A stretch of DNA of 64,000 bases from Verrucomicrobiaceae bacterium (GCA_027486655.1 JAIXOR010000064.1:1-64000); one strand, 5' to 3'. Shown: positions 55,321 through 64,000, counted from the stretch's first letter. Made by a program: numbers and translations. The notes: generated by a model not told the origin, from the sequence alone.

Positions 55321-57783
55321 ATGAACACGGTTTCCCGACCTCCCGGCTTCCCGGTTGAAACGCCGCGCGGCCCGGCGCTCCGGCGTATCCTGGGCCTCAC
55401 CTGCCTCTGGCTGCTCCAATCGGCTCAAGCCTTCACCCCCGTGCTCGCGGACGTGCAGCCGAGGGGCGGCCAACGGGGGACGGACATCGAGGTTTCCTTC
55501 AACGGGGATCGTCTGGATGGCATCCAAACCCTGCTGTTTTACGAAGCGGGCATCACTGCCGACCCCATCCAGATCAAGGACGGCCGGACCGTCACGGCAA
55601 AGCTCCACCTCGCACCGGACGCACCGCTTGGTGAACACTCACTGCGCCTCGCAGGACCGGGCGGCATCACCGAGCTGCGCAGCTTCTGGGTGGGTGCCCT
55701 GCCCTGCATTTCCGAGGTTGAGCCCAACGCGCCGGACCAGGCCCAGCGCATCGAGCTGAACCAAACCGTCCACGGCGTGGCGGGCAACGAGGATGACGAC
55801 GCCTACGTGGTCACCCTCCGCAAAGGCCAGCGCCTTTCCGCCGAAGTCGAGGCCATGCGGCTCGGCCGTGTGATGTTCGATGCCTCCATCGCCATTCTCG
55901 ATGCGCGGGGCTTCGAGCTCGCGGTCTGCGACGATGCCCCGCTCCTGCGCACGGATGCCTTCGTTTCCATCCTCGCCCCGGAGGACGGCGATTACCGAGT
56001 CGTCGTGCGCGAGGCCGCCTACGAGGGCAGCGACCAGTGCCAATACCGCCTCCACATCGGCACCTTTCCCCGCCCCAAGGCCGTGTTCCCTACTGGCGGA
56101 AAACCCGGAGAAACCCTGGAGTTCACCTTCCTCGGCGATCCCACCGGGCCCATCCGGCAGACCTTCACCCTGCCGGCCGACGGCCGTGGCGAATTCGAGC
56201 TGTTTCCCGTTCATGACGGCCAGGCCGCCCCGTCCCCACACCGCATCCGCGTCTCGCCGCTGGAGTCTGTTAGAAACGACGGCTCGGCTGTCGACAAAAA
56301 GTCCGCCGTCACGATGCCGCCCCTCCCCTCGGCGGCCATGGGTGTGCTCGAAGGCGACAAACCCGCGGCCTGGTTCCGCTTTCAGGCGACCAAGGGCCGC
56401 AACCTCGTCCTCCGCGCCTACGCCCGCAGCCTGCGCTCGCCCGTGGATCCCGTGCTCGTCCTCCATGGCAGCGATGGCAAGTACCTCACCGACAACGACG
56501 ACCTCGGCCAGGGCGGACCGGACTCGGTGATCTCCTGGACCTGCCCCGAGGATGGCGAGTACTTCATCACGCTGCGCGACCAGTTGCGCCGCACCGGCCC
56601 GGACTTCACCTACCGCATCGAGATCACCGACCGCTCGCCCTCCATCGCCGCCACACTGCCCACCGTCGAGCGCGTCAACACCCAGAAATGGAAGACGATC
56701 CCCGTCCCCCGCGGCAACCGCTACGCCGCCGTGGTCAACCTCAGCCGCGAAAACATCGCCTGCGACGCCGTGTTCGAAGCCGCCTCCCTGCCACCCGGCA
56801 TCACCCTGAACGCCGCACGCGCCCCCAAGGCCGTCACCAGCTTCCCGGTGGTCTTCGAGGCCGCCGCCGACGCGCCGGACGCCCCCGGCCTGCACGCCTT
56901 CCGCATCCGGTCGGAAGGCACCGAGCCCGCCCTCAGCGGAAACCTCGCAGACACCATCCACCACATCGACGTGAACAACGAGGGCGCCTACCACTCGGTG
57001 GTCTGCGACCGCATCGCCATGACCGCCACCCGCGAGGCACCCTTCCGCATCGAGTTGGATGCGCCGGCCGTGCCCATCGTCAAAAACGGAACCCTGCACC
57101 TCAAGGCCCGGGTTGTTAGAAGTCCGGACTACAAGGAAAAGATCGGCGTGCGCTTCCTGTGGAGCCCGCCCGGCATCAGCGGCCCGGTCACCGTGGACAT
57201 CCCGGGCGATGGCAACGAGGCGGACTACGAACTGCACGCCTCCACCGAAGCCGCCACCGGAGACTGGCAGGTCTGCGTCCTTGCCGAGGCCTCCACCCCC
57301 GCGGGGCCGATCCTCGTTTCCTCCGCGCTCACCCCCTTGAAGATCGCCGAGCCTTACGTCTCGCTCACCCTCGACCTCGCCGCGGCGGAACAAGGGAAAC
57401 CCGCCGCCATGATCGCGAAGATCGAAACCCTGCGCCCCTTCACCGGCGAGGCGCGCGCCGAGCTCTCCGGCCTGCCCCACGGAGTCAGCTCCCAAGCCCA
57501 GACCTTCACCGCGGATAAAACCGAAATCACCTTCCCCCTCCAGATCGCGGCGGACGCACGCGTCGGCAAACACAGCGGACTCTTCCTCGTCGTGCAGGTC
57601 CCTGAAAACGGCGCCAACGTCCATCACCAGACCGCCATGGGCGGCACCCTCCGCATCGATCCCCCGCCCGCTCCGCAAGCCGGCCAACCCACCGCACCCC
57701 CGCCACCCACCGCCGCCGCCAACGCCCCGGCCCCACCCAAACCACTCTCCCGCCTCGAACAACTCCGCCAGAAAAAACCCTGA
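55321..57783 (+). CDS. Secreted multi-domain protein with pre-peptidase (PPC) domains
   Basis: An 820-residue protein with a signal sequence (ILGLTCLWLLQSAQA near residues 24-38). The first domain is TIG/IPT-like (PVLADVQPRGGQRGTDIEVS). A PPC domain covers about 135-245 (EVEPNAPDQAQRIELNQTVH, DAYVVTLRKGQRLSAEVEA), and a second copy lies near 335-440 (GDKPAAWFRFQATKGRNLVL, DNDDLGQGGPDSVISW). Then come beta domains and a Pro/Ala-rich tail. It is the usual partner of DUF1501 or DUF1549/1553 genes in these phyla; the pair probably handles extracellular polysaccharide or sulfated substrate, which is inference. Confidence 0.85.
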   Translation: MNTVSRPPGFPVETPRGPALRRILGLTCLWLLQSAQAFTPVLADVQPRGGQRGTDIEVSFNGDRLDGIQTLLFYEAGITADPIQIKDGRTVTAKLHLAPDAPLGEHSLRLAGPGGITELRSFWVGALPCISEVEPNAPDQAQRIELNQTVHGVAGNEDDDAYVVTLRKGQRLSAEVEAMRLGRVMFDASIAILDARGFELAVCDDAPLLRTDAFVSILAPEDGDYRVVVREAAYEGSDQCQYRLHIGTFPRPKAVFPTGGKPGETLEFTFLGDPTGPIRQTFTLPADGRGEFELFPVHDGQAAPSPHRIRVSPLESVRNDGSAVDKKSAVTMPPLPSAAMGVLEGDKPAAWFRFQATKGRNLVLRAYARSLRSPVDPVLVLHGSDGKYLTDNDDLGQGGPDSVISWTCPEDGEYFITLRDQLRRTGPDFTYRIEITDRSPSIAATLPTVERVNTQKWKTIPVPRGNRYAAVVNLSRENIACDAVFEAASLPPGITLNAARAPKAVTSFPVVFEAAADAPDAPGLHAFRIRSEGTEPALSGNLADTIHHIDVNNEGAYHSVVCDRIAMTATREAPFRIELDAPAVPIVKNGTLHLKARVVRSPDYKEKIGVRFLWSPPGISGPVTVDIPGDGNEADYELHASTEAATGDWQVCVLAEASTPAGPILVSSALTPLKIAEPYVSLTLDLAAAEQGKPAAMIAKIETLRPFTGEARAELSGLPHGVSSQAQTFTADKTEITFPLQIAADARVGKHSGLFLVVQVPENGANVHHQTAMGGTLRIDPPPAPQAGQPTAPPPPTAAANAPAPPKPLSRLEQLRQKKP

Positions 57784-57875
57784 ACCCACAGCACCCACCC
57801 ATGACGGATTCCTGATGCGGCCGCATCAACGATCCGTACGCGCGGAAGGGGCGGAATCGGGGGGAGTGAGGGGGT

Positions 57876-59246
57876 TCACCACTCTTCGGCGGCGCGTTTG
57901 TCCTCGAGTTCGGGGTCGTAGATATTGAACTCGATGCGGTCGAAGGCGGCGAGTTTGAAGGTGGCGGTCCCGAAGTTCTGGCTGGTGCCGGTGAAGCTGC
58001 CATCGGCCACCGAATCGAGGCGGAAGACGATCGAGCCGCCATCCGGGAACCATCCGCGAATGTCACCGTTGCGGCGGATGCAGCGTTCGAGATCGACCTT
58101 TTTCATGGCCACGGTGCGCAGCCTGGAGACGGGCAGTTTGATTTCGCCGAGGCCGGTTTTCACGGACATCACGCCGTTTTCGATCGAGGTGACCTCGCCG
58201 TCGATCGAGTCGCCGTTGGCGAGCAGCATGCGGCCTTCCTTGGAGGGTTCCTTGGTGGCGGGTTTCGGGGTCTCGGCACCGCCTTGCATGCCGAGCTGGC
58301 GGATCATGCCGACGCGTGGCTCCGGGGTATCCTGGACCACCCCGTCCCAGGGGCCCACGCCGATGCGTGAAATGCGGAGCGGCATCGGGTTTTGGGAAAT
58401 GAAGTGCAGCGTGTTTCCGAACTTGCCGCGGGCGACTTCCGGGTCCGTCCAGACTTCGACGATGCGGCGGTTGATGTAGAGGCAGACCTTGCCGGACTTG
58501 CGGCTGGCGCGGACCTCGATGGTGACGCGGTCCTGCTCGGCGAGGGCGGCCGAGTGGGCGCTGCCGAGGAAGCTCTGCGTCCGGCAGTTCCGCAGATAGA
58601 CGCTGCCGCGCTGGAAGGACATTTCGTATCCTGTGGTCGGGCTTTCCTTGCCCGGTTCCTCGGAGAAGAGGACGAGCTTGAGGCCGAAGGAATCACCCTT
58701 CCAAGAGGCGTCGAAGGAGACCACGCATTCCTCGGGCAGCAGATCTTCACGGGCGATGCCGCCGGTGCCTTTGGAAACGAAGGCAAGGCGGTTGTATGTC
58801 CAGACCTTGTCCTCGCTGGTCTTCCAACCGTCCATGCCGGTCGGGCCGCGATAGGCGAAGTCCGAACGTTCGTCGATTTTCACATCGGCGACCATCAGGC
58901 GGTTGAAGGTGAGGCGGCCGGCAAACCAGGTATCAAGCGAGACGGCGGCCTCGGTGACGGTGGCGAGCTGGCCGCGGATGACATCGCCATTGGTGAGTGT
59001 GACGACGGCCTCGTGGTCCGCCTTGCTGTCCGGCACGGCGGGAGAGAGCGTGAGGTCGAGCACGCTGCGGAGAAAGAACGGCGTCGGCTTTTCGAGAACG
59101 GGGGAATTCCAGACCAGCTGATCCGGGCCGAGCGACTGCATCGAGCCGCTGAGCAGGTCGCCATTGGCAAAGCGGACCACCGAGTCCTGTGCCACGGCGG
59201 GCAGCAGGAGGGAGGTGGCAAGGAGAACCCGGAGCAATGGTTTCAT
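57876..59246 (-). CDS. Exported NGD-motif protein, paralogue 1 of 3
   Basis: A 456-residue protein with signal peptide MKPLLRVLLATSLLLPAVAQ. Near the N-terminus lie two copies of an NGD module (RFANGDLLSGSMQSLGPDQL; TLTNGDVIRGQLATVTEAAV). The middle is a LamG-like beta-sandwich with KVCLYINRRIVEVWTDPE. A C-terminal NGD module follows (LLANGDSIDGEVTSIENGVM, then RLRTVAMKK). It overlaps the stop of the upstream paralogue by four bases (ATGA) and is the last gene of the run. No enzymatic motif seen; a binding or scaffold role is likely. Confidence 0.8.
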   Translation of the reverse strand: MKPLLRVLLATSLLLPAVAQDSVVRFANGDLLSGSMQSLGPDQLVWNSPVLEKPTPFFLRSVLDLTLSPAVPDSKADHEAVVTLTNGDVIRGQLATVTEAAVSLDTWFAGRLTFNRLMVADVKIDERSDFAYRGPTGMDGWKTSEDKVWTYNRLAFVSKGTGGIAREDLLPEECVVSFDASWKGDSFGLKLVLFSEEPGKESPTTGYEMSFQRGSVYLRNCRTQSFLGSAHSAALAEQDRVTIEVRASRKSGKVCLYINRRIVEVWTDPEVARGKFGNTLHFISQNPMPLRISRIGVGPWDGVVQDTPEPRVGMIRQLGMQGGAETPKPATKEPSKEGRMLLANGDSIDGEVTSIENGVMSVKTGLGEIKLPVSRLRTVAMKKVDLERCIRRNGDIRGWFPDGGSIVFRLDSVADGSFTGTSQNFGTATFKLAAFDRIEFNIYDPELEDKRAAEEW

Positions 59247-60607
59247 GGTTTGGGTTTGTCCGGGTTTTCCGCAGGGCGGCGTTCCAAAGCGGAGACGGAG
59301 GCACGAGCCAGGGTGATGGCGCCCAGCAGCGGATGGGAGGCGGAGACGCTCGCTTGGTCAAAACGGCAGGAGCGCACGCGCAGGCTGCCGCCGCCGCGGA
59401 TGCGGAGCAGGTGAAGATCGTCCCTGGCCTCCTCTGCGGCGGCCTCCGGCTTGGCGAAGAAGACGGTGGAAACATCGGCCTCGGGGACTTCCACGGGCTC
59501 ATCCTGGAAGTCGCTCTTGAATCGGAATACCGGCACGCCATCGGCACGGCGGATGCCGAGCAACCTGCCACTCCAGCGGTCGTCCTCGCGGCTGATCAGG
59601 CTGTCGTTTTTCGGATCGCCGCGGTCTTCGGCACGATGGCGGCCGCGGCTGTCATCGAGTTCCAGGATCTCGATGTTGCGGATTTCCTGGACGTTGCCAT
59701 TGGAGGAATTGCAGACCAGCGCGAGGCCTCCGCCCTCGGGCACGGTTTCGCTGGGATCCACGAACTCGCCTTCCGGCTCGCCATTGAGGAAGAGCTGGAC
59801 GCGTGAGGCCGGGCGGTTGACGCGCAGTTCCACGCGCAGCTCGCGGTCCGGGAACTGGTTCGGCGTGCGGTTGAGCTGGCTGAGGGGGAGGTAGCGTTTG
59901 CCCTTGGTGGACTCACGTTTCACCTCGAAGCCGGCGCCGTTGAACTGGAGGTAATACCGGTCCGCAGGCTCGCCCTTGGGCTTGAGAGGATCGGCGAAGA
60001 AGAGCTGGAAGTTGGGAATGTACTTCGGCTGCCAGGCAAGGGTGAAGCGGAGGATGAAGGCGGGCGGCAGGGCGAACTCGCGCGAGGCGGAGATCGGCCC
60101 GCTGGCCACAAGCTTGCCTTCCTCGAAAGTGAGGTTCTTGGGCGGGCCGTCGGGGCCGCTCCACTCGGCAAGGTTCTTGGGTCCCTGATAGACCAGCTTC
60201 TGCCCGCCGACGCCCAACTGGAGCGAGGATAGCGCGGCCCGCGGGACCACCAGGCGGCCCGCGGCGGGACTGTTCAGGGTGAGTTCCTTTTCGTCGAGCG
60301 CCTCGATGGCGGCGGGAATCTGGTCGCCATTGGCAAGAGTGACCATGGCCGGGCTGGCTTCAGGAGTCTGGGCGGCCGGGCTGAACTCGACCTTACGAAC
60401 CATGCCGTCCCGCAGGCGCAGCGGCTCGGGCGAGAGGGGTGAGGAAAGCTCAAGCACGCCGGCCTCGTCGATCGAACGCACACTGCCTGTCAGACGCGAT
60501 CCGCCCGCGCTCAGCGAGATGTCGTCCGCGAGCAGGATCGGACCGTGGCAGGGAATCGCGACGGCCAGCAGTCCGGGAATGATGTTAGAAATCCGCATCC
60601 CAGTCAT
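59243..60607 (-). CDS. Exported NGD-motif protein, paralogue 2 of 3
   Basis: About 454 residues (ATG 60607; a second ATG at 60598 gives a cleaner signal peptide, MRISNIIPGLLAVAIP). It repeats the architecture of its neighbours: NGD module TLANGDQIPAAIEALDEKEL, then RLVVPRAALSSLQLG, a LamG-like middle with SRVQLFLNGEPEGEFVDPSE, and a C-terminal module (DRWSGRLLGIRRADGVPVFR). It overlaps the upstream gene by 23 nt and the downstream one by four. The stop codon of the upstream gene lies inside its coding start. Confidence 0.78.
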   Translation of the reverse strand: MTGMRISNIIPGLLAVAIPCHGPILLADDISLSAGGSRLTGSVRSIDEAGVLELSSPLSPEPLRLRDGMVRKVEFSPAAQTPEASPAMVTLANGDQIPAAIEALDEKELTLNSPAAGRLVVPRAALSSLQLGVGGQKLVYQGPKNLAEWSGPDGPPKNLTFEEGKLVASGPISASREFALPPAFILRFTLAWQPKYIPNFQLFFADPLKPKGEPADRYYLQFNGAGFEVKRESTKGKRYLPLSQLNRTPNQFPDRELRVELRVNRPASRVQLFLNGEPEGEFVDPSETVPEGGGLALVCNSSNGNVQEIRNIEILELDDSRGRHRAEDRGDPKNDSLISREDDRWSGRLLGIRRADGVPVFRFKSDFQDEPVEVPEADVSTVFFAKPEAAAEEARDDLHLLRIRGGGSLRVRSCRFDQASVSASHPLLGAITLARASVSALERRPAENPDKPKP

Positions 60608-62087
60608 CGATGATTTGGTTGGAAGGGTTGAACTCGATCATCACCGCGGCGGCGGTGGAGACCTGGACCGCGCCGAGCACGGGGTTCTGGAGGTTGAGCC
60701 GGGTGCGGTCCCCGGCAACCGGGCGGCCGGAAATGCTGCCGATGGGGTCCATGCGCAGCGTCAGGCTGTCCACCGGATCCTCCGGCGCGGGGCTCACGCG
60801 GGAGCGGGCAAAGCGGATCTCCGCCACATCGGAGAGCGGGAAGTGGAAGCGGCCGTGCCTGCCCTCGAAGGAGAGGCGGCCGTCGCTTTCCATGCGGAGG
60901 ATCTTCCCGGCGAAGCGGTCGGTGCCATTGGCCATGAGAACGACGTCCTGATCCTCCACCTCCAGGCTGCGTGCGGAGTCCGGCATGCCGTTCCATTCGG
61001 AAACGACGATGTCCGAGAGGCGGACGGGGGATTCATCGCCCTGGACGACAAAGCCGAAGCCGCCGCCCTTGCCGGCGAAGGTGACGCCCTCGCGTGCATT
61101 GGGGCCGCCCTCGCTCCATTGGGAAACGAACTCGTCGTTGATGAAGAGCGAGATGTTTCCATTGGAGCGGTTGCTGCGGATCTCGACGGCGGCCCTGCCG
61201 GTCTCGCCGAGGCGGAGGTTGTTGTTGTTGAGCTGCACACGTTCGAGGTTGGTGCCGCCTTCCGCATCCACCGTGGTCCGGTAAAGCATCAGATAACTCG
61301 AATACATCTGGAGCACATAACTGTTTCCAAACAGGCGCGGCAGGTCGGAGCTGTCCGCAGCCGGGACGCCTTTGCGGACGGGTTTATCCCCGCCCTCCTT
61401 GTCCCCGGTGCCGGGGGAGGCAAGATCGGCATGGAAGGCCACGGCGATGTTGAGCCTGCTTTTCCACGCGAGGGTGAACCGAAGGACGGAACGCTCGGTC
61501 ATGCCATCCGCCCGGAGCAGCGCGGTTCCCGCGCCCGGCCCTTTCCAATACCAGGCGGATCCGGAGAACTCCCAGCGGCCGGGGGAACCGGCATCGGACT
61601 TTTCATCGGGCTGCGGAGCGGGAAGACCTTCCGGAAACGCGGTGTGCGCCATCTTCCAGCCGTCTTCGGTGAAAGGCCCGTGGTAGTGAACCCGGCCACC
61701 CAGCGGATTCGGCGCGAGAAACGGAAGATGCTTGCGCGGCACGCGGAGCACTCCGGCGCATCCGGTGTCGAGCGTGAGTGTCTCCTCATCGAGCGCGGTG
61801 ACCGTGCCGGGGATGCGGTCGCCATTGGACAAACCGACGTGGGACAGGCCGCCCAACGACTGGGTGGGTCTGCCTCCGTTGAGAACGATGTGGCGCAGTC
61901 CACCGGTTTTGAACTCAACGGCGTCCGCCAGATCGTCGCGTTTCCAACGCACCTGCGAACCGGCGCCGATGCCGAGGAAGGAGCCATGGAGCTGATCGCC
62001 ATTGCTGAAGCGCAACAGGTCCGCGGACTCCGGTGCAGCGTGGAGCACGGAGCTGAAAAGCGCGGCAACGGCGATGGAGCGGATCAT
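60585..62087 (-). CDS. Exported NGD-motif protein, paralogue 3 of 3
   Basis: About 500 residues from ATG 62087, which overlaps the cyclase-like gene's stop (ATGA) and gives the signal peptide MIRSIAVAALFSSVLHA. The longer upstream frame lacks an export signal. NGD modules are LLRFSNGDQLHGSFLGIGAG and LSNGDRIPGTVTALDEETLT, the LamG-like segment contains NISLFINDEFVSQWSEGG, and a further module follows (VLMANGDRFA-like at VLMANGTDRFAGKILRMESD). The TAA stop is formed within a TGTTAGAA heptamer on the opposite strand. Confidence 0.8.
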   Translation of the reverse strand: MIRSIAVAALFSSVLHAAPESADLLRFSNGDQLHGSFLGIGAGSQVRWKRDDLADAVEFKTGGLRHIVLNGGRPTQSLGGLSHVGLSNGDRIPGTVTALDEETLTLDTGCAGVLRVPRKHLPFLAPNPLGGRVHYHGPFTEDGWKMAHTAFPEGLPAPQPDEKSDAGSPGRWEFSGSAWYWKGPGAGTALLRADGMTERSVLRFTLAWKSRLNIAVAFHADLASPGTGDKEGGDKPVRKGVPAADSSDLPRLFGNSYVLQMYSSYLMLYRTTVDAEGGTNLERVQLNNNNLRLGETGRAAVEIRSNRSNGNISLFINDEFVSQWSEGGPNAREGVTFAGKGGGFGFVVQGDESPVRLSDIVVSEWNGMPDSARSLEVEDQDVVLMANGTDRFAGKILRMESDGRLSFEGRHGRFHFPLSDVAEIRFARSRVSPAPEDPVDSLTLRMDPIGSISGRPVAGDRTRLNLQNPVLGAVQVSTAAAVMIEFNPSNQIIDDWDADF

Positions 62088-63091
62088 TTCTCGTAGATCG
62101 GGAGATACCGGTAGTTCAGAGCGAGCGAGAGCAGGGCTCCGGCGGTGTTGAATGAGGGCCCCTGGTTGCCGGGGAAGGAGCCGTCGGCACCCTGGATGGT
62201 GGCCAGGTAGCGGATGTTGCGGACGTTCCACTCGCGCCAGGCCTCGTCATCGGCATGGAAGAGCGCCTGGGACATGTAGTACTCGAAGTAGTACGGATAA
62301 AAGCGATCCCGGTAGTCGAGATTCCGTTTCAGGAAATCGATGCTGGCGCGGTATCCCTTCGAGTCGCGCTCCTTGGCCAGGGCGAGGCAGAGCAGGCCCA
62401 CGGCGGTGAGGGTGGGCTTGCCACCGGAGGCGGAGGTGTAGCCGTAGGAGCCATCCGATCCGCGATTGTTGTTGAGGTAGGCGAGGGCCTTGCGGATGGC
62501 CTCGTCCGGCACCGCGAGGCCGGCATTGCGCGCGGCAAACAAGGTGACCAACTGGCATCCGGTCACGGTGGTGTCCGCATCACGGCTCTCCGGCGTGTAG
62601 CGCCAGGCCCCGAAGCGGTTGCGCTTCTGCGAGCTGAGGATGAGGTCCACCGCCTTCTTCAAGGCCGGGGCGATTTTCGGGTTGTCCACCACGCCATAGG
62701 CTTCCGCCAGCGCCTTGGTGGCGAAGGCATGATTGTACATGCTGGAGCCGATGTAGCCGTTCTTCTCGTTTTGTTGGGAGATGACGAACTCCACGCCGTT
62801 GCGGATGTTCTTCGCGTAGGGTCCGTTGACCGGATCCTCACCGTGGGCGAGGAAGGCCGCCACGCAGAGACCGACGACGCCGGGCTCCGCCCCCACGCTG
62901 TCATTCCAAGCGCCTTTGTCGTTCTGGCTCTTGGCGAGGTACTGGAGGCCTTTCTCGTAGATGAGCTCCGCCTGGGCCGGAATGGTGTCGTCCTTGCGCC
63001 CGGGAAGTTCCTGGGCGGAAACCGCGAGACAGCCGGCAAAGCCGAGCGCGAGGGTTGTTAGAAGTGCGTGTTTCATGGCGGCCGCGATCAT
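62084..63091 (-). CDS. Secreted squalene-cyclase/prenyltransferase-repeat protein
   Basis: A 335-residue protein with a signal peptide (MKHALLTTLALGFAGCLAVSAQE from the second Met, residue 6; ATG 63091 overlaps the previous stop). It consists of alpha/alpha-barrel repeats of the squalene-hopene cyclase and prenyltransferase fold: GLQYLAKSQNDKGAWND, NRFGAWRYTPESRDADTTVT, LAYLNNNRGSDGSYGYTS and IRYLATIQGADGSFPGNQGP. The DxDD cyclase motif is not visible and the protein is exported, so terpene cyclisation is unlikely. Similar proteins occur in MoxR/VWA operons of Planctomycetes and Verrucomicrobia with unknown function. Confidence 0.85.
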   Translation of the reverse strand: MIAAAMKHALLTTLALGFAGCLAVSAQELPGRKDDTIPAQAELIYEKGLQYLAKSQNDKGAWNDSVGAEPGVVGLCVAAFLAHGEDPVNGPYAKNIRNGVEFVISQQNEKNGYIGSSMYNHAFATKALAEAYGVVDNPKIAPALKKAVDLILSSQKRNRFGAWRYTPESRDADTTVTGCQLVTLFAARNAGLAVPDEAIRKALAYLNNNRGSDGSYGYTSASGGKPTLTAVGLLCLALAKERDSKGYRASIDFLKRNLDYRDRFYPYYFEYYMSQALFHADDEAWREWNVRNIRYLATIQGADGSFPGNQGPSFNTAGALLSLALNYRYLPIYEK

Positions 63092-63711
63092 TTCACCTTC
63101 TTTTCCGCACCGCGGTTGTAGGCATCGAAGGCCTTGCGGAACTCGCCGGGGATCTCGGTGCCTGCGGTGCCCGCTGCCTTGGGAATCCGGCGCACCTCGG
63201 CGGCACCGCCGGCACCCGCGTTCGAGGCCTCGTTGGCCGCATCGGACGCACCACCCGTGCCGCCACCGCCGGTGTCGGAAGGCTTGCCGTCTTTTCCCTG
63301 CCCTTGTTTGCCCTCACCCGGGTCCTTGCCCATCATGCGTTCCATCATGTCCATCATGGCTCCGCCGGACTTGCCGCCGCCACCCTGCTGCTGGCGCTCC
63401 TTGGCGGCGGCGTGGATCTTCTCGATGATTTCGGTCTGCGCCGCGATGGTTTCGCCACCGGTTTCGGACTCGGCCAGTTTTTCCACCGCTTCGTCCATGA
63501 TGTCCTCCACCTCGCCCAGCAGTTCGATGACCTTGGGCACGGTCTGCTCGGTGACGAGCTGCTGCACGTCTGCGGAGAGCTCGTCCTGCTCGTCCGCCAG
63601 CTTTTCGGAGCCTTCCTTGTGCATGGCGCGCCGTTCATCCGGCGGGGCGGCGGCGGCCAACAGCGAGAGGGCTGTTAGAAACACGGTGGTGGCGAGAGGC
63701 AGCAGGTTCAT
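63088..63711 (-). CDS. Exported Gly/Lys/Glu-rich protein, unknown function
   Basis: A 207-residue protein with signal peptide MNLLPLATTVFLTALSLLAAA. The mature first half is a long charged helix, a likely coiled coil (MHKEGSEKLADEQDELSADV, EDIMDEAVEKLAESE, KIHAAAKERQQQGGGG). The second half is Gly/Ala/Lys-rich and disordered, ending in a short basic segment (EFRKAFDAYNRGAEKKVK). It overlaps both neighbours by four bases (ATGA). No family assigned. Confidence 0.75.
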   Translation of the reverse strand: MNLLPLATTVFLTALSLLAAAAPPDERRAMHKEGSEKLADEQDELSADVQQLVTEQTVPKVIELLGEVEDIMDEAVEKLAESETGGETIAAQTEIIEKIHAAAKERQQQGGGGKSGGAMMDMMERMMGKDPGEGKQGQGKDGKPSDTGGGGTGGASDAANEASNAGAGGAAEVRRIPKAAGTAGTEIPGEFRKAFDAYNRGAEKKVK

Positions 63712-64000
63712 GGTCCGGATGCGGGTGGATTCTCTTCCGCGTCAATGCCGCGGCGGAGTTGTTCAAGGGCGCGGGTGCGGGCTCGGAGGTCCTGCTCCTG
63801 CTGGATCATTTTCATGACACGGAGCATGAACTCGAAGTCCTCGTCTTCCGAATCCGGCGCGCCACCTCCGCCACCGCCGCCGCCGGCATCGTCCTTGTCT
63901 CCTTCGAGTTTGCGGGCCCATTCGTTGAGGCGGAGCGCCCAGGCGGCCGAGCGCTCGGCAGCCTCGTAGGACCGGTTTGCGGTGAGGGCGGTGCGGATGT
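63708..64000 (-). CDS. C-terminal part of an upstream operon gene (runs off the window)
   Basis: A minus-strand frame enters from the right edge and ends at a TGA that overlaps the next start (ATGA). The visible 96 residues begin IRTALTANRSYEAAERSAAW, continue LRLNEWARKLEGDKDD, then a run of eight glycines, an acidic stretch (PDSEDEDFEFMLRVMKMIQQ) and a basic helix (DLRARTRALEQLRRG). It looks like the C-terminal region of a large helical protein of the MoxR/VWA-associated operons. The rest is outside the window. Confidence 0.7.
   Translation of the reverse strand, partial: IRTALTANRSYEAAERSAAWALRLNEWARKLEGDKDDAGGGGGGGGAPDSEDEDFEFMLRVMKMIQQEQDLRARTRALEQLRRGIDAEENPPASGP

Noticed and set aside
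55639-57798. Minus-strand 719-codon frame antisense to the PPC-domain gene
   Set aside because: Gly/Ala/Val/Asp-rich low-information translation typical of antisense frames in this codon usage; no motif recognised.

Overview
The window is a chromosomal stretch of a GC-rich bacterium, most likely a member of the Verrucomicrobia (a Luteolibacter- or Haloferula-like Verrucomicrobiaceae). The pointers are a CotH / VTC-domain / DUF4956 locus joined to an H-X9-DG pseudopilin, a DUF1501 plus pre-peptidase-domain pair, a PEP-CTERM protein, a RAYT-type transposase, and a translationally coupled operon of exported proteins around a squalene-cyclase-like repeat protein. No rRNA, tRNA or CRISPR array was seen. 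Almost every independent start codon lacks a Shine-Dalgarno sequence and has C (often CC) directly before the ATG.

Layout. 1-4.7 kb: the 3' part of a RAYT transposase, murJ, a cysteine-rich UPF0718 permease and rsmC. 4.7-12.4 kb: a giant CotH/lamin-tail protein divergent from VTC-domain, DUF4956 and pseudopilin genes. 12.4-24.1 kb: housekeeping genes (MsbA-like ABC exporter, folD, an acyltransferase, an FGGY kinase homologue without the usual catalytic Asp, two thioredoxin-fold proteins, rdgB, NlpC/P60 lipoprotein, HAD phosphatase, priA, an unassigned small protein, a pseudouridine synthase). 24.2-32.5 kb: PEP-CTERM protein, SanA/YdcF-like and diacylglycerol-kinase-like genes, ilvC, thiH, an OmpA-type protein, a histone-like DUF2934 protein and hom.

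32.5-42 kb is an accessory island. Much of it is visibly more A/T-rich than its surroundings. It holds exported helical-repeat proteins, lipoproteins and a Tat-exported protein among debris of RAYT-type elements: a decayed transposase with a mutated HuH motif, two near-identical mini-elements that keep an open 109-codon frame lacking the catalytic core, two partial copies, and two copies of a 149-bp palindromic MITE-like repeat. It ends with an unassigned gene paired with a one-domain AraC-type regulator, and a second AraC-type gene truncated by an element end.

42-57.8 kb: fabG, sixA, parA, the cell-shape operon mreB-mreC-mreD-mrdA followed by RNase G and pyruvate kinase, a solitary beta-class DNA methyltransferase, and the DUF1501/pre-peptidase pair. 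57.9-64 kb (minus strand): at least six genes joined by short overlaps, three of them tandem paralogues, continuing beyond the window.

Across the GC-rich part, the otherwise rare tetramer TTAG/CTAA occurs mainly inside the heptamer TGTTAGR, regardless of strand, reading frame or gene direction. This looks like a dispersed DNA-level signal and is one of the most interesting observations here. The others are the catalytically gutted RAYT mini-elements, the CotH/VTC/DUF4956/pseudopilin locus and the triplicated NGD-motif operon.
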